A DNA stretch of 64,000 bases from Neobacillus niacini. GTDB taxonomy: Bacteria > Bacillota > Bacilli > Bacillales > Cytobacillaceae. The position numbers and the translations under genes are program-made. This document shows positions 47,182 to 54,634 of the stretch, in pieces. The notes below the pieces were generated by a model. That model did no database searches, was not told the origin of the DNA, and saw only the letters and a list, made by a program, of their open reading frames with translations. Each line of letters starts with the position of its first letter. Within the stretch, counting starts at the first letter, position 1. The stretch covers positions 3,932,001-3,996,000 of the forward strand of contig NZ_JAUSZN010000001.1 of assembly GCF_030817595.1 (NCBI RefSeq), read 5' to 3'.

Positions 47182-48477
47182 TTACTTTGCCTGCTGCGCC
47201 TCAGTAAGCATTTTTTCTACTTGAGGCTTCATATCCTTAAGTTGTTTTTCAACATCTGCATTTTCTGAAAAAATTGGAGCTAAGTAAGTATCTGCTAGTT
47301 TGTTGATTTCGCCCCACTTTGATGTAATTGGCGGTACGAAGGCACCATCTACTGAAGTAACAAGTGCTTGAAGGTTTACTGCATCTCCATGAACTTTAAG
47401 GTAAACATCTGAGTTTGCGACTGATTTTAAAGGAGGTACTTCTCCACCTTCTTTGGCAAGAATGGTCTGACCAACTTCACCTGTCCAAAACTTAACAACC
47501 TTCCAAGCAGCATCCTTGTGTTCAGATCCTTTTGGAATTGCAAACGCATTTGAGAATAGCGGTGTTGTAAATTTTTCCCCTGTAGGAATAGGAGCCACTT
47601 CCCATTTGAAGTCTTTAATGTTTGCAATCGCTGATAGTATGTGCCACGGGCCATCTACTAACATACCAATCTTTCCGCTTGTCCATAAATCAACGCCTTT
47701 TGGTATATCACTAGTAAGAGGAGCAACTTTATCCTTATAGATTAAGTCCTGCATGAATTTAAGTCCTTTAATTGATTCTGGTGAATCCAAATTAAACTTA
47801 GTATGGTCTTCAGTCATTAAGCTTCCACCAAATGATTCAACATAGGCCATGTAGTTTGCCCACCAAGTTCCAACACCTTGAACACCGAAAACTCCATCTT
47901 GTTTGTTGGTAATTTTAAGGGCTGCATTATGGAAATCTTCCCATGTCCATTGGTCAGTCGGATAAGGGATTCCATTTTTATCAAATAAATCTTTATTGTA
48001 TAACATGATCATTGCACCCAAACGCATAGGCATTGCCATGACTTTATCGTCGTATGTGTACGCTTCCATACCTGCGCTGAAATAATCATCCTTAGAAACT
48101 CCGTCTTTTTCCATATACGGTGTCAAGTCTTCTAATGTTCCTTTGCCAGCATAAGTATTAAATGCTTCAGCTAACTGAACAACATCATAAGAAGATCCGC
48201 CAGCCATGGACGTTAGCAATTTCTGATCATAACCATCAGAAGGAATCTGAATTAATTTTACATTGATATCTGGATTCTCTTTATTGAATTCTGTTCGAAT
48301 GGCTTCCATTCGCTTCTTGTCAAAATCCCCTCCCCAATATGTAAATGAAACTGTTTCTTTTTTGTCTCCATCACTACCTGATGAGCCAGAGGTTTTCGCA
48401 GAATCACTTGAACAGCCCGCCGCAAGTAATGTCGCAGAAAGCGTTACTGCAGTAAGTATTTTCTTTAAACTTTTCAT
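47182..48477 (-). CDS. Oligosaccharide-binding lipoprotein of the ABC importer
   Basis: A 431-aa SBP_bac_1 protein with lipobox LAAGC (Cys22) and mature start rich in Ser/Gly. Segments such as VSFTYWGGDFDKKRMEAI, FNKENPDINVKLIQ, YDVVQLAEAFNTYAGKGTL, DQWTWEDFHNAALKIT and AFAIPKGSEHKDAAWKVVKFW are characteristic. It captures oligosaccharides at the cell surface and delivers them to the two permeases encoded next. The start uses the second of two adjacent ATGs because GGGGGG lies six bases upstream of it. It is the first gene of the importer operon, which carries the direct-repeat operator and a cre-like site. Confidence 0.9.
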   Translation of the reverse strand: MKSLKKILTAVTLSATLLAAGCSSDSAKTSGSSGSDGDKKETVSFTYWGGDFDKKRMEAIRTEFNKENPDINVKLIQIPSDGYDQKLLTSMAGGSSYDVVQLAEAFNTYAGKGTLEDLTPYMEKDGVSKDDYFSAGMEAYTYDDKVMAMPMRLGAMIMLYNKDLFDKNGIPYPTDQWTWEDFHNAALKITNKQDGVFGVQGVGTWWANYMAYVESFGGSLMTEDHTKFNLDSPESIKGLKFMQDLIYKDKVAPLTSDIPKGVDLWTSGKIGMLVDGPWHILSAIANIKDFKWEVAPIPTGEKFTTPLFSNAFAIPKGSEHKDAAWKVVKFWTGEVGQTILAKEGGEVPPLKSVANSDVYLKVHGDAVNLQALVTSVDGAFVPPITSKWGEINKLADTYLAPIFSENADVEKQLKDMKPQVEKMLTEAQQAK

Positions 48478-48568
48478 CATTTACCCCCCGAATTTAGCTT
48501 CTTTTAAACCGCACAAATATGTTTGGTCTCAATTACCTTTTCCCTGTCCTTCACCTCTCTTCTTTACT

Positions 48569-48582
48569 TGTAAGCCTTTACA
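48569..48582 (-). promoter_or_regulatory. cre-like site of the importer operon
   Basis: TGTAAGCCTTTACA is a perfect pseudo-palindrome matching the cre consensus except for CC in place of the central CG. It starts six bases after the predicted -10, so CcpA bound here would block transcription. Confidence 0.5.
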
Positions 48583-48587
48583 AATAA

Positions 48588-48652
48588 ATCTTATCAAATT
48601 TACTTTTGTTCACTATAATAATAATTTTACTTGTTATACGAAAATTTTGACT
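48588..48652 (-). promoter_or_regulatory. 21-bp direct-repeat operator S3 and promoter of the importer operon
   Basis: Minus-strand half-sites AGTCAAAATT (48643-48652) and AGTAAAATTA (48622-48631) are exactly 21 bp apart. TAAGAT, a 4-of-6 match to the -10 consensus, begins 29 bp after the second half-site, the same geometry as S2 and S4. Confidence 0.65.
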
Positions 48653-48663
48653 ATTACACACAA

Positions 48664-48697
48664 AGAAGGGCATCTTCCGTTTGGGAAGATACCCTTC
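48664..48697 (-). terminator. Intrinsic terminator of the sigma-54 regulator gene
   Basis: AGAAGGGCATCTTCC and GGAAGATACCCTTCT pair with one mismatch around a five-base loop, and TTTGTG follows on the minus strand, directly downstream of the regulator stop. Confidence 0.8.
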
Positions 48698-48700
48698 TCT

Positions 48701-50113
48701 TTATTGAATAGCGTAAATTTTACATTTCTCATAGAATTTCGTTTTCCCTACTTCGAGCAGCCTCGCCGCTTCCAGTTTATTACCATTTGAAATAGAAAGA
48801 GCATTTAGGATTGCTTGTTTTTCCGCTTGTGCAAGTGTTTCTTTTAATGATTCAATATGCCTTTCGGCAACGTTTACTGACTCTTTTTCGTTTAATTTTT
48901 TGGGAATACTTCCTGTTTCATCATCACGTAAATATAATGGCAGGTGTACTACTTCTATTGTATCTCCATCTAAGACATTGATAGACCTTTCTAGAACATT
49001 CTCAAGTTCCCGTATATTCCCTGGCCACTTATGCTGATTTAGTCTCTCAACTACTTTAGCAGATAGTTTAATACCTTTACGAAAGAATTTTCTTTCTAAT
49101 TTTTCTAGTAGATTATAAGCTATTAACTCGACATCGCCATTACGCTCCCGAAGTGGAGGGATTTCAATTTTAATGACGTTTAACCGGTAATATAAATCTT
49201 GACGGAATGTTCCTTCTTCTACCATTTCCTCTAGATTCCGATGTGTTGCTGCAATAATGCGGACATCTACCGCAATTGATTTTTGACCGCCGACTGGAAG
49301 TATTTCACGCTCCTGTAAAACCCTCAAAAGCTTACTTTGCATTGCAAGCGGCATATCACCGATTTCATCAAGAAAAATGGTTCCACGATTTGCCCTTTGA
49401 AAATGCCCTTTCTTGCCGCCCTTTTTAGCACCAGTAAAGGCACCATCATCATAACCAAACAATTCCGATTCTAGTAAGTGTTCTGGAATAGACGCACAAT
49501 TTATTGGCACGAAAGGATAGTCTGCACGCATGCTGTTATTATGAATGGCAGAAGCAAATAATTCCTTACCGGTACCCGATTCTCCAAGTAATAAAACCGC
49601 TGATTGACTGCTGGAAACTCTTTCAGCTAATTTTTTGACAGCTGAAAAAGAGGGACTATTCCCAATTAGGTCATTAAAGTAATATTTACTTTTACTATTT
49701 TTTTCAGCTTTTGTTTTATAATAGTTCACTTCTTCAACAAGATGCTGAATTTTATCTTTGTATAATAACCAATCCTCGGGATTGCGAAACATGACGGTTC
49801 CGACTGCTCCTACTAATTCGCCATCAATAATAAGAGGATATCGATTTGCAATCATTTCACTGCCGTTAATGGGCTGTACGGCGGCCAGCTCTTTTTGTCC
49901 GGTTTTCGCGACGATATGCATCCTTGAGTTCTCGATTACATCTTGAGCAGGCTTTCCTATAGCTTCTTCAACCGTGGTGCCTAGAAATTCACAATAAGCC
50001 GCATTGATATATAGAATAATACCCTCACGATCAACAACAACAATCCGTTCACCTGCAAGATTAATAATTTCTTCAATCCAATGATGTGGAATTTTTTCCG
50101 TTCTTGGTATCAT
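48701..50113 (-). CDS. Sigma-54-dependent enhancer-binding regulator (PAS-AAA-Fis)
   Basis: A 470-aa activator. A PAS domain (residues 10-110, VVDREGIILYINAAY) precedes the AAA+ core with GESGTGKELFASAIHN (Walker A), ELFGYDDGAFTGAKKGG (the GAFTGA loop that touches sigma-54), GTIFLDEIGDMPL (Walker B) and WPGNIRELENVLERS. The last 45 residues form a Fis-type helix-turn-helix (KLEAARLLEVGKTKFYEK). It should open sigma-54 promoters when its PAS domain senses a ligand. A sigma-54 promoter and triple upstream sites occur before the GntP permease gene, making the permease-dehydrogenase operon its likely target. It lies directly downstream of that operon behind a terminator. Confidence 0.93.
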   Translation of the reverse strand: MIPRTEKIPHHWIEEIINLAGERIVVVDREGIILYINAAYCEFLGTTVEEAIGKPAQDVIENSRMHIVAKTGQKELAAVQPINGSEMIANRYPLIIDGELVGAVGTVMFRNPEDWLLYKDKIQHLVEEVNYYKTKAEKNSKSKYYFNDLIGNSPSFSAVKKLAERVSSSQSAVLLLGESGTGKELFASAIHNNSMRADYPFVPINCASIPEHLLESELFGYDDGAFTGAKKGGKKGHFQRANRGTIFLDEIGDMPLAMQSKLLRVLQEREILPVGGQKSIAVDVRIIAATHRNLEEMVEEGTFRQDLYYRLNVIKIEIPPLRERNGDVELIAYNLLEKLERKFFRKGIKLSAKVVERLNQHKWPGNIRELENVLERSINVLDGDTIEVVHLPLYLRDDETGSIPKKLNEKESVNVAERHIESLKETLAQAEKQAILNALSISNGNKLEAARLLEVGKTKFYEKCKIYAIQ

Positions 50114-50190
50114 ATCTCTTCACCCTGGTAGTTTTTGTTTATGTTTATTATATCAAACCGGCTTGGGTAATCACCAAGTAGAATAAAAGA

Positions 50191-50216
50191 ATCCTGTTCG
50201 GTAAACCGAGCAGGAT
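50191..50216 (-). terminator. Intrinsic terminator after the dehydrogenase gene
   Basis: ATCCTGTTCGG and CCGAGCAGGAT pair with one wobble around a four-base loop, with CTTTTAT following on the minus strand. Confidence 0.8.
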
Positions 50217-50223
50217 CTCTTTT

Positions 50224-51000
50224 CTATTGAACCGTATAACCGCCATCAAGAATAACGGCCTGACCTGTAACTCCTCGTGCTTTGTCACTAGCTAAGAAAG
50301 CAGCGTAATCGGCTATTTCAGATACAGCCAACAGCCTTTTTTGAGGTACAAGTGTAAGAAGGACATCATCAATGACACGTTCAAGACTTACATTTCTTGT
50401 GATAGACAAGTCTTTCAGCTGGTTTCTAACTAGTGGTGTATCAACATAACCCGGGCATAATGCATTTACAGTGATTCCATGTTGAGCGCCCTCTAAAGCC
50501 GCAACCTTCGTTAACCCAATCACTCCATGCTTCGCACTATTGTAGGCTGCCTTACCGGCAAAACCAATAACTCCGTTTATCGACGCCATATTGATTATCC
50601 TTCCAAAGCCTTGTTGTTTCATGATCGGGAACACATGTTTAATTCCAATAAACGGAGCCGTCAGCATGACCTTTATTAAAAACTCAAATTTTTCAGTAGG
50701 GAATTCCTCAATTGGTGAAACATACTGAAGTCCTGCATTATTTACTAGAATGTCAATTCTTCCAAATCTGCCATTAGCAGATTCTACTGCATTCTTGAAT
50801 GCTTCTTCATCCGTGACATCACAAGGAGCTGAAAATGCTTCATATCCTTGCTCTCTTAGTTCATTTGCAACACTATCACTTTTTTCTTTATTCAAATCGG
50901 AGATGACCACTTTTGCTCCCTCTTGTGCAAAAGTCTTAGCAATTTCTAAGCCTATCCCACTTGCAGATCCAGTAATAAACGCTACTTTTCCGACTAACAT
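50224..51000 (-). CDS. 3-hydroxybutyrate dehydrogenase (SDR family)
   Basis: A 258-aa short-chain dehydrogenase with GSASGIGLEIA (NAD loop, about 11-21), NNAGLQYVSPIEEFP, the catalytic Ser region (NMASINGVIG), YNSAKHG (Tyr/Lys) and NALCPGYVDTPLV. The NAGLQYV segment with Gln and the LRNQ-like lid are typical of D-3-hydroxybutyrate dehydrogenases, which oxidise 3-hydroxybutyrate to acetoacetate. The adjacent upstream gene encodes a GntP-family permease, a combination known for 3-hydroxybutyrate uptake and use. Length is normal. No acetoacetate-activating CoA-transferase genes are adjacent. Related SDR substrates cannot be excluded. Confidence 0.85.
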   Translation of the reverse strand: MLVGKVAFITGSASGIGLEIAKTFAQEGAKVVISDLNKEKSDSVANELREQGYEAFSAPCDVTDEEAFKNAVESANGRFGRIDILVNNAGLQYVSPIEEFPTEKFEFLIKVMLTAPFIGIKHVFPIMKQQGFGRIINMASINGVIGFAGKAAYNSAKHGVIGLTKVAALEGAQHGITVNALCPGYVDTPLVRNQLKDLSITRNVSLERVIDDVLLTLVPQKRLLAVSEIADYAAFLASDKARGVTGQAVILDGGYTVQ

Positions 51001-51051
51001 GTTGACCCTCCTAAAATATTTATTTACTAATCTAACGTATGTTTCTGAATT

Positions 51052-52488
51052 TTATACAAGACCTAAGAAAGTATAGATAGCAATCACGAAGAAAACAGCT
51101 ATAGTTTTAATAATCGTAATCGCAAAAATATCACGGTAGGATTGTTTATGAGTCAATCCTGTTACAGCTAAAAGGGTAATTACCGCACCATTGTGTGGAA
51201 GTGTATCCATACCGCCTGACGCCATTGCAACAACACGGTGCATAACTTCGGGTGGAATATTAGCTGCAGTAATTGCCTTATTGTATTGATTAGCCATAGC
51301 TCCTAACGCAATTCCCATCCCGCCAGATGCCGAACCGGTAACACCCGCAAGAGTACTAGTCGTAACAGCACCGTTTACCAGTGGGTTTGTGAATGTAGTA
51401 GAGATTCCATCACTGATTTTCGCAAAGCCCGGAAGTGCAGCAATGACACCGCCAAATCCATATTCAGCACCAGTATTCATCGTTGCAAGTAATGAACCGC
51501 CAATACTTTGGTTGATTCCTTCTTTAAATTTATTTGATACTCGTTTCCAATCATATAAAAGAGAAGAAATAATACCGACAACTAATGCCATCTCAATTGC
51601 CCAAATTGCAGCACTTGCAGTAACGTCAATAGTGTAAGGTAAACCTATCGCTTCAAAATCAAACCCATTTGGATACCATTTAGGTATCATGGTTATGAAT
51701 AGTTTATTGGTAACACCTACAAGAATAAGTGGAACAAATGCTAAAACTTGTCTTAAAACAGATTGATTAGAAGTTAAATCTGGTGCTCCGTCTTCTTTTT
51801 CATCTAGTAAGTCTTTTGCCAAAGCAGCTGCATTCTCAGCACCAAAGCCATAATAGCCCTCTCCCGCTTTTTCCGCCTTTTTCCTTCTCATTTCCAGGTA
51901 CAATAAACCAAGTGTCAGGACAAAAATAGCTCCTATGATACCAAGGATTGGCGCTGCATAAATGTCGGTCTTAAAGAAAGCAATCGGAATAACGTTTTGT
52001 ATTTGCGGCGTTCCTGGTAATGCGTCCATGGTAAAGGTGAAAGCACCAAGTGCAATGGTTCCTGGAATAAGTCGTTTAGGGATATTTGCTTCTCTAAACA
52101 TTTGTGCTGCAAACGGATAAATAGCGAATACGGCAACGAATAAACTTACACCGCTATATGTTAAGATGGCACCTAGTAAAACAATGGTAAGCATGGCGCG
52201 CTTTGCACCAAGTATACGAACAATCGTCTTCGCAATGGATTCGGCAATTCCTGACATTTCCACTACCTTCCCGAAGATCGCTCCTAATAAGAAGACTGGG
52301 AAGTAGGATTTGATGAACCCGACCATTTTTTCCATAAATACCCCGGAGAAAAACGGCAAAACTTGACTTGGATCAATAAATAAAACAGCTAAAATTGCAC
52401 ATAATGGAGCGAATAAAATAACCGAAAAACCACGGTAGGCGGCGAACATTAGCAGTCCAAGCGCCAAAAGAATAACAATTAAATCCAT
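51052..52488 (-). CDS. GntP-family permease, likely 3-hydroxybutyrate uptake
   Basis: A 478-aa transporter with about 12 hydrophobic helices. Family pieces include FFSGVFMEKMVGFIKSYFPVF, FGKVVEMSGIAESIA, GVSLFVAVFAIYPFAAQMFREANIPKRLIPGTI-like regions and, near the C terminus, GSASGGMGIALGAM and MASGGMDTLPHNGAVITLLAVTG. GntP relatives carry gluconate or, in dehydrogenase-linked operons, hydroxybutyrate. About 50 bp separate it from the dehydrogenase gene, so the two form an operon. The start follows AGGGGGAT. The promoter region carries a -24/-12 element, upstream palindromes and a strong cre. Confidence 0.85.
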   Translation of the reverse strand: MDLIVILLALGLLMFAAYRGFSVILFAPLCAILAVLFIDPSQVLPFFSGVFMEKMVGFIKSYFPVFLLGAIFGKVVEMSGIAESIAKTIVRILGAKRAMLTIVLLGAILTYSGVSLFVAVFAIYPFAAQMFREANIPKRLIPGTIALGAFTFTMDALPGTPQIQNVIPIAFFKTDIYAAPILGIIGAIFVLTLGLLYLEMRRKKAEKAGEGYYGFGAENAAALAKDLLDEKEDGAPDLTSNQSVLRQVLAFVPLILVGVTNKLFITMIPKWYPNGFDFEAIGLPYTIDVTASAAIWAIEMALVVGIISSLLYDWKRVSNKFKEGINQSIGGSLLATMNTGAEYGFGGVIAALPGFAKISDGISTTFTNPLVNGAVTTSTLAGVTGSASGGMGIALGAMANQYNKAITAANIPPEVMHRVVAMASGGMDTLPHNGAVITLLAVTGLTHKQSYRDIFAITIIKTIAVFFVIAIYTFLGLV

Positions 52489-52541
52489 TTAAATCCCCCT
52501 AAATCTTTTATTTTGCAAGCCTCAACCAAAATACCCCTCAT

Positions 52542-52555
52542 CGTAAGCGTTTTCA
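52542..52555 (-). promoter_or_regulatory. cre site in the leader of the GntP operon
   Basis: TGAAAACGCTTACG on the minus strand matches the cre consensus at all but the last base. It lies about 15-25 bases after the predicted sigma-54 transcription start, suitable for roadblock repression by CcpA. Confidence 0.7.
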
Positions 52556-52578
52556 TTCAATACCTACGCTTATATAAA

Positions 52579-52595
52579 TGCAAGTTCCATGCCAA
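52579..52595 (-). promoter_or_regulatory. Sigma-54 (-24/-12) promoter of the GntP operon
   Basis: TTGGCATGGAACTTGCA on the minus strand has GG and GC exactly ten bases apart and matches the TGGCAC-N5-TTGC consensus almost completely. It lies about 90 nt before the permease start. Confidence 0.85.
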
Positions 52596-52702
52596 TTTTA
52601 TTTTTTTATTCTAAATAATGATAATTTTCTATCTTATTATACTATTTATTACTATTATCTAGTTGGTTACCATTATAAACCGGCAACATTATTAGTTGTT
52701 TT

Positions 52703-52768
52703 TTCCGGAAATACGGAATATCAAGAATTGAAGATTCCGTATTTCCGGAAATTTCCGCATTTCCGGAA
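52703..52768 (-). promoter_or_regulatory. Triple upstream activator site for the sigma-54 regulator
   Basis: TTCCGGAAATACGGAAT and its exact reverse complement ATTCCGTATTTCCGGAA are separated by 14 bp; a third copy (TTTCCGCATTTCCGGAA) follows 18 bp from the second in direct orientation. They sit roughly 130-200 bp upstream of the predicted start, the usual distance for enhancer sites. The remainder of the 380-bp gene-free gap is AT-rich without further signals I can support. Confidence 0.75.
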
Positions 52769-52827
52769 TTAACTTTTTTCCTGTTCAAAATTAGCTGAAG
52801 CCCTTCTTAAGGTAGACAATTGAAAAA

Positions 52828-52860
52828 GAGGAGCACCTTCCCTGTGGGAAAATGCTCCTC
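52828..52860 (-). terminator. Intrinsic terminator of the PAS kinase gene
   Basis: GAGGAGCACCTTCCC and GGGAAAATGCTCCTC pair with two central mismatches around a three-base loop; TTTTTCAATT follows on the minus strand. Confidence 0.75.
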
Positions 52861-52868
52861 TCCACTTT

Positions 52869-54509
52869 TTAACCTGCCAAGGGCAGCTTAATTTCAACTA
52901 ACGTACCCTGTTGTTCTTTACTATGATAAGTAATACTTCCATGGTGCTGTTTAATAATTTTATTACAAATCATCAATCCAAGTCCGGTGCCTTTTTCTTT
53001 TAAGGTATAGAAAGGTTCACCTAGCCGCGGTAAAATTTCTTCAGGTATTCCACAGCCTTCATCCTTAACGGAAAGAACACATTCACCTTTTTCACCTTTA
53101 TGCAGGTTAATGTGGATCGTACCTCCTTCAGGCATAGACTCCATTGCGTTCTTGAGAACATTAAGAAAAACCTGCTTTAATTGATTCTTCTCGCCTATTA
53201 TAAAAAACTCCCCTTCTGCAACACATAGATTGAATTGAATATTTTCCATATGTGCTTGCGGTGACAGAAGTTCAAGAGTATTCTCTACAAGTTCTCTTAA
53301 ATTTGTCCGATAAAGGTGAACAGCCTGTGGTTTTCCTAACGTCAGCATTTCACTGGTAATCGTTTCAATTCGTCCAAGTTCACTTAGAAGCAGGTCGTTT
53401 ATTTCGTCAGCACCATTTTCCCTTTTATAAAGCTGTATAAAGCCTTTAATAGTGGTAAGGGGATTACGGATTTCGTGTGCCACTCCTGCTGCTAATTCGC
53501 CGACTATCGATAGTTTCTCAGATTGCAATAGAATCTCCTCTGCCTTTTTACGTTCAGAAATATCACGGCTGATAATCACAATATGTTCAACCTCACCATT
53601 TTCGCCCTCTACAGGTACACACCTGGACTCAAATTCAATCCATTGACCTCGCTTATGGTTCAGACTAAATTCAATTGATTTAAACTCTTTATGATGAAAC
53701 ATTCCGTCAATCGTACTTTTAAATAAATCAACATCATCAGGGTGAATGAACCTGCAAATTTTAACCGCTTCCAATTCATTCGATTGATAACCTAAAACCA
53801 TCTCATGAGATGGAGAGAAATAAGTTAAGTTATGATCTTTATCCATGACCATAATTAAGTCTGATGTATTTTCAGCAATCAACCTGTACTTTGCTTCACT
53901 TGCCTCAACCATCTTATACATTTCTGATAATCTATTATTCAACCTATAAAGCTTTAGGTAGGATTCAATCAATAAAACCCCAAGAAAAACGCCTAAGAAA
54001 ACAAAGAGTATATATTGAAAATGGAAGAATGGTTTGTCTCTAAATACATTAAAAATAATGGGAACGGTAATTGTATAAATAATGAAATAAATTACTGATA
54101 AAATAACGGTTCGTTTTATAGGTGAAAGTTTTTTAATATACAGATACATAAGGGAGAATCCTGACATCAATGATATCCAGCCAATAATAGCTGTGTCCCA
54201 ATGGCCGCTTGAAAGTAGTCTTGCAAGTAGACCAAATGCTCCTGTTATTATTCCGGCAATTGGACCTAAGTAGGCGAATACTAGAATGACAGGTGCGTAA
54301 CGAATATCGTATGTATACCCCTGTTCGTGGATAGCCAGCATAACGAGAAGGATTGAAACAATTCCTCCATAACAGCCTGCCCATAGAGGAAAATTTTTTA
54401 CAGGTTTGTGATTTATGAAAGAACGTATTACTAATGGGATACTAACCAAGAGTGAAAAAATGGACAGATTTACTATATAATCTATTAAAAACAATGAACT
54501 CCCACCCAA
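52869..54509 (-). CDS. Membrane sensor histidine kinase with 5TM and PAS domains
   Basis: A 546-aa kinase. The first 200 residues hold about six hydrophobic helices with GCYGGIVSIL and RYAPVILVFAYLGPIAGIITG, the pattern of 5TMR-LYT input domains. A PAS domain follows (residues 205-320, VMDKDHNLTYFSPSHE), then HisKA with GVAHEIRNPLTTIKG (phosphoacceptor His) and HATPase_c with NVLKNAMESMP, DEGCGIPEE and GTGLGLMICNKI. This is the architecture of Bacillus kinases feeding the sporulation phosphorelay or stand-alone sensors. No response regulator is adjacent. It begins with TTG; a second TTG five codons later stands close to GGGAG and could be the true start. Confidence 0.85.
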   Translation of the reverse strand: MGGSSLFLIDYIVNLSIFSLLVSIPLVIRSFINHKPVKNFPLWAGCYGGIVSILLVMLAIHEQGYTYDIRYAPVILVFAYLGPIAGIITGAFGLLARLLSSGHWDTAIIGWISLMSGFSLMYLYIKKLSPIKRTVILSVIYFIIYTITVPIIFNVFRDKPFFHFQYILFVFLGVFLGVLLIESYLKLYRLNNRLSEMYKMVEASEAKYRLIAENTSDLIMVMDKDHNLTYFSPSHEMVLGYQSNELEAVKICRFIHPDDVDLFKSTIDGMFHHKEFKSIEFSLNHKRGQWIEFESRCVPVEGENGEVEHIVIISRDISERKKAEEILLQSEKLSIVGELAAGVAHEIRNPLTTIKGFIQLYKRENGADEINDLLLSELGRIETITSEMLTLGKPQAVHLYRTNLRELVENTLELLSPQAHMENIQFNLCVAEGEFFIIGEKNQLKQVFLNVLKNAMESMPEGGTIHINLHKGEKGECVLSVKDEGCGIPEEILPRLGEPFYTLKEKGTGLGLMICNKIIKQHHGSITYHSKEQQGTLVEIKLPLAG

Positions 54510-54601
54510 AAATTATACTTTTTCACTCTATCATAAACTAGAAATTTCTCCATTACCACATGTAATTTTTCATTTTAAAAGGAATTTAAACCCAGGAAAA
54601 A

Positions 54602-54628
54602 AGTACCAAAGACAGGATCTTTGGCACT
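54602..54628 (-). terminator. Intrinsic terminator of the MMPL gene
   Basis: AGTGCCAAAGA and TCTTTGGTACT pair with one wobble around a five-base loop and are followed on the minus strand by TTTTT. Confidence 0.8.
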
Positions 54629-54634
54629 GCATTT

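Noticed and set aside
48263..48790. 175-aa plus-strand frame covering the importer promoter region
   Set aside because: It overlaps the binding-protein gene, the operator, a terminator and the regulator end; no ribosome site and composition is that of antisense DNA.
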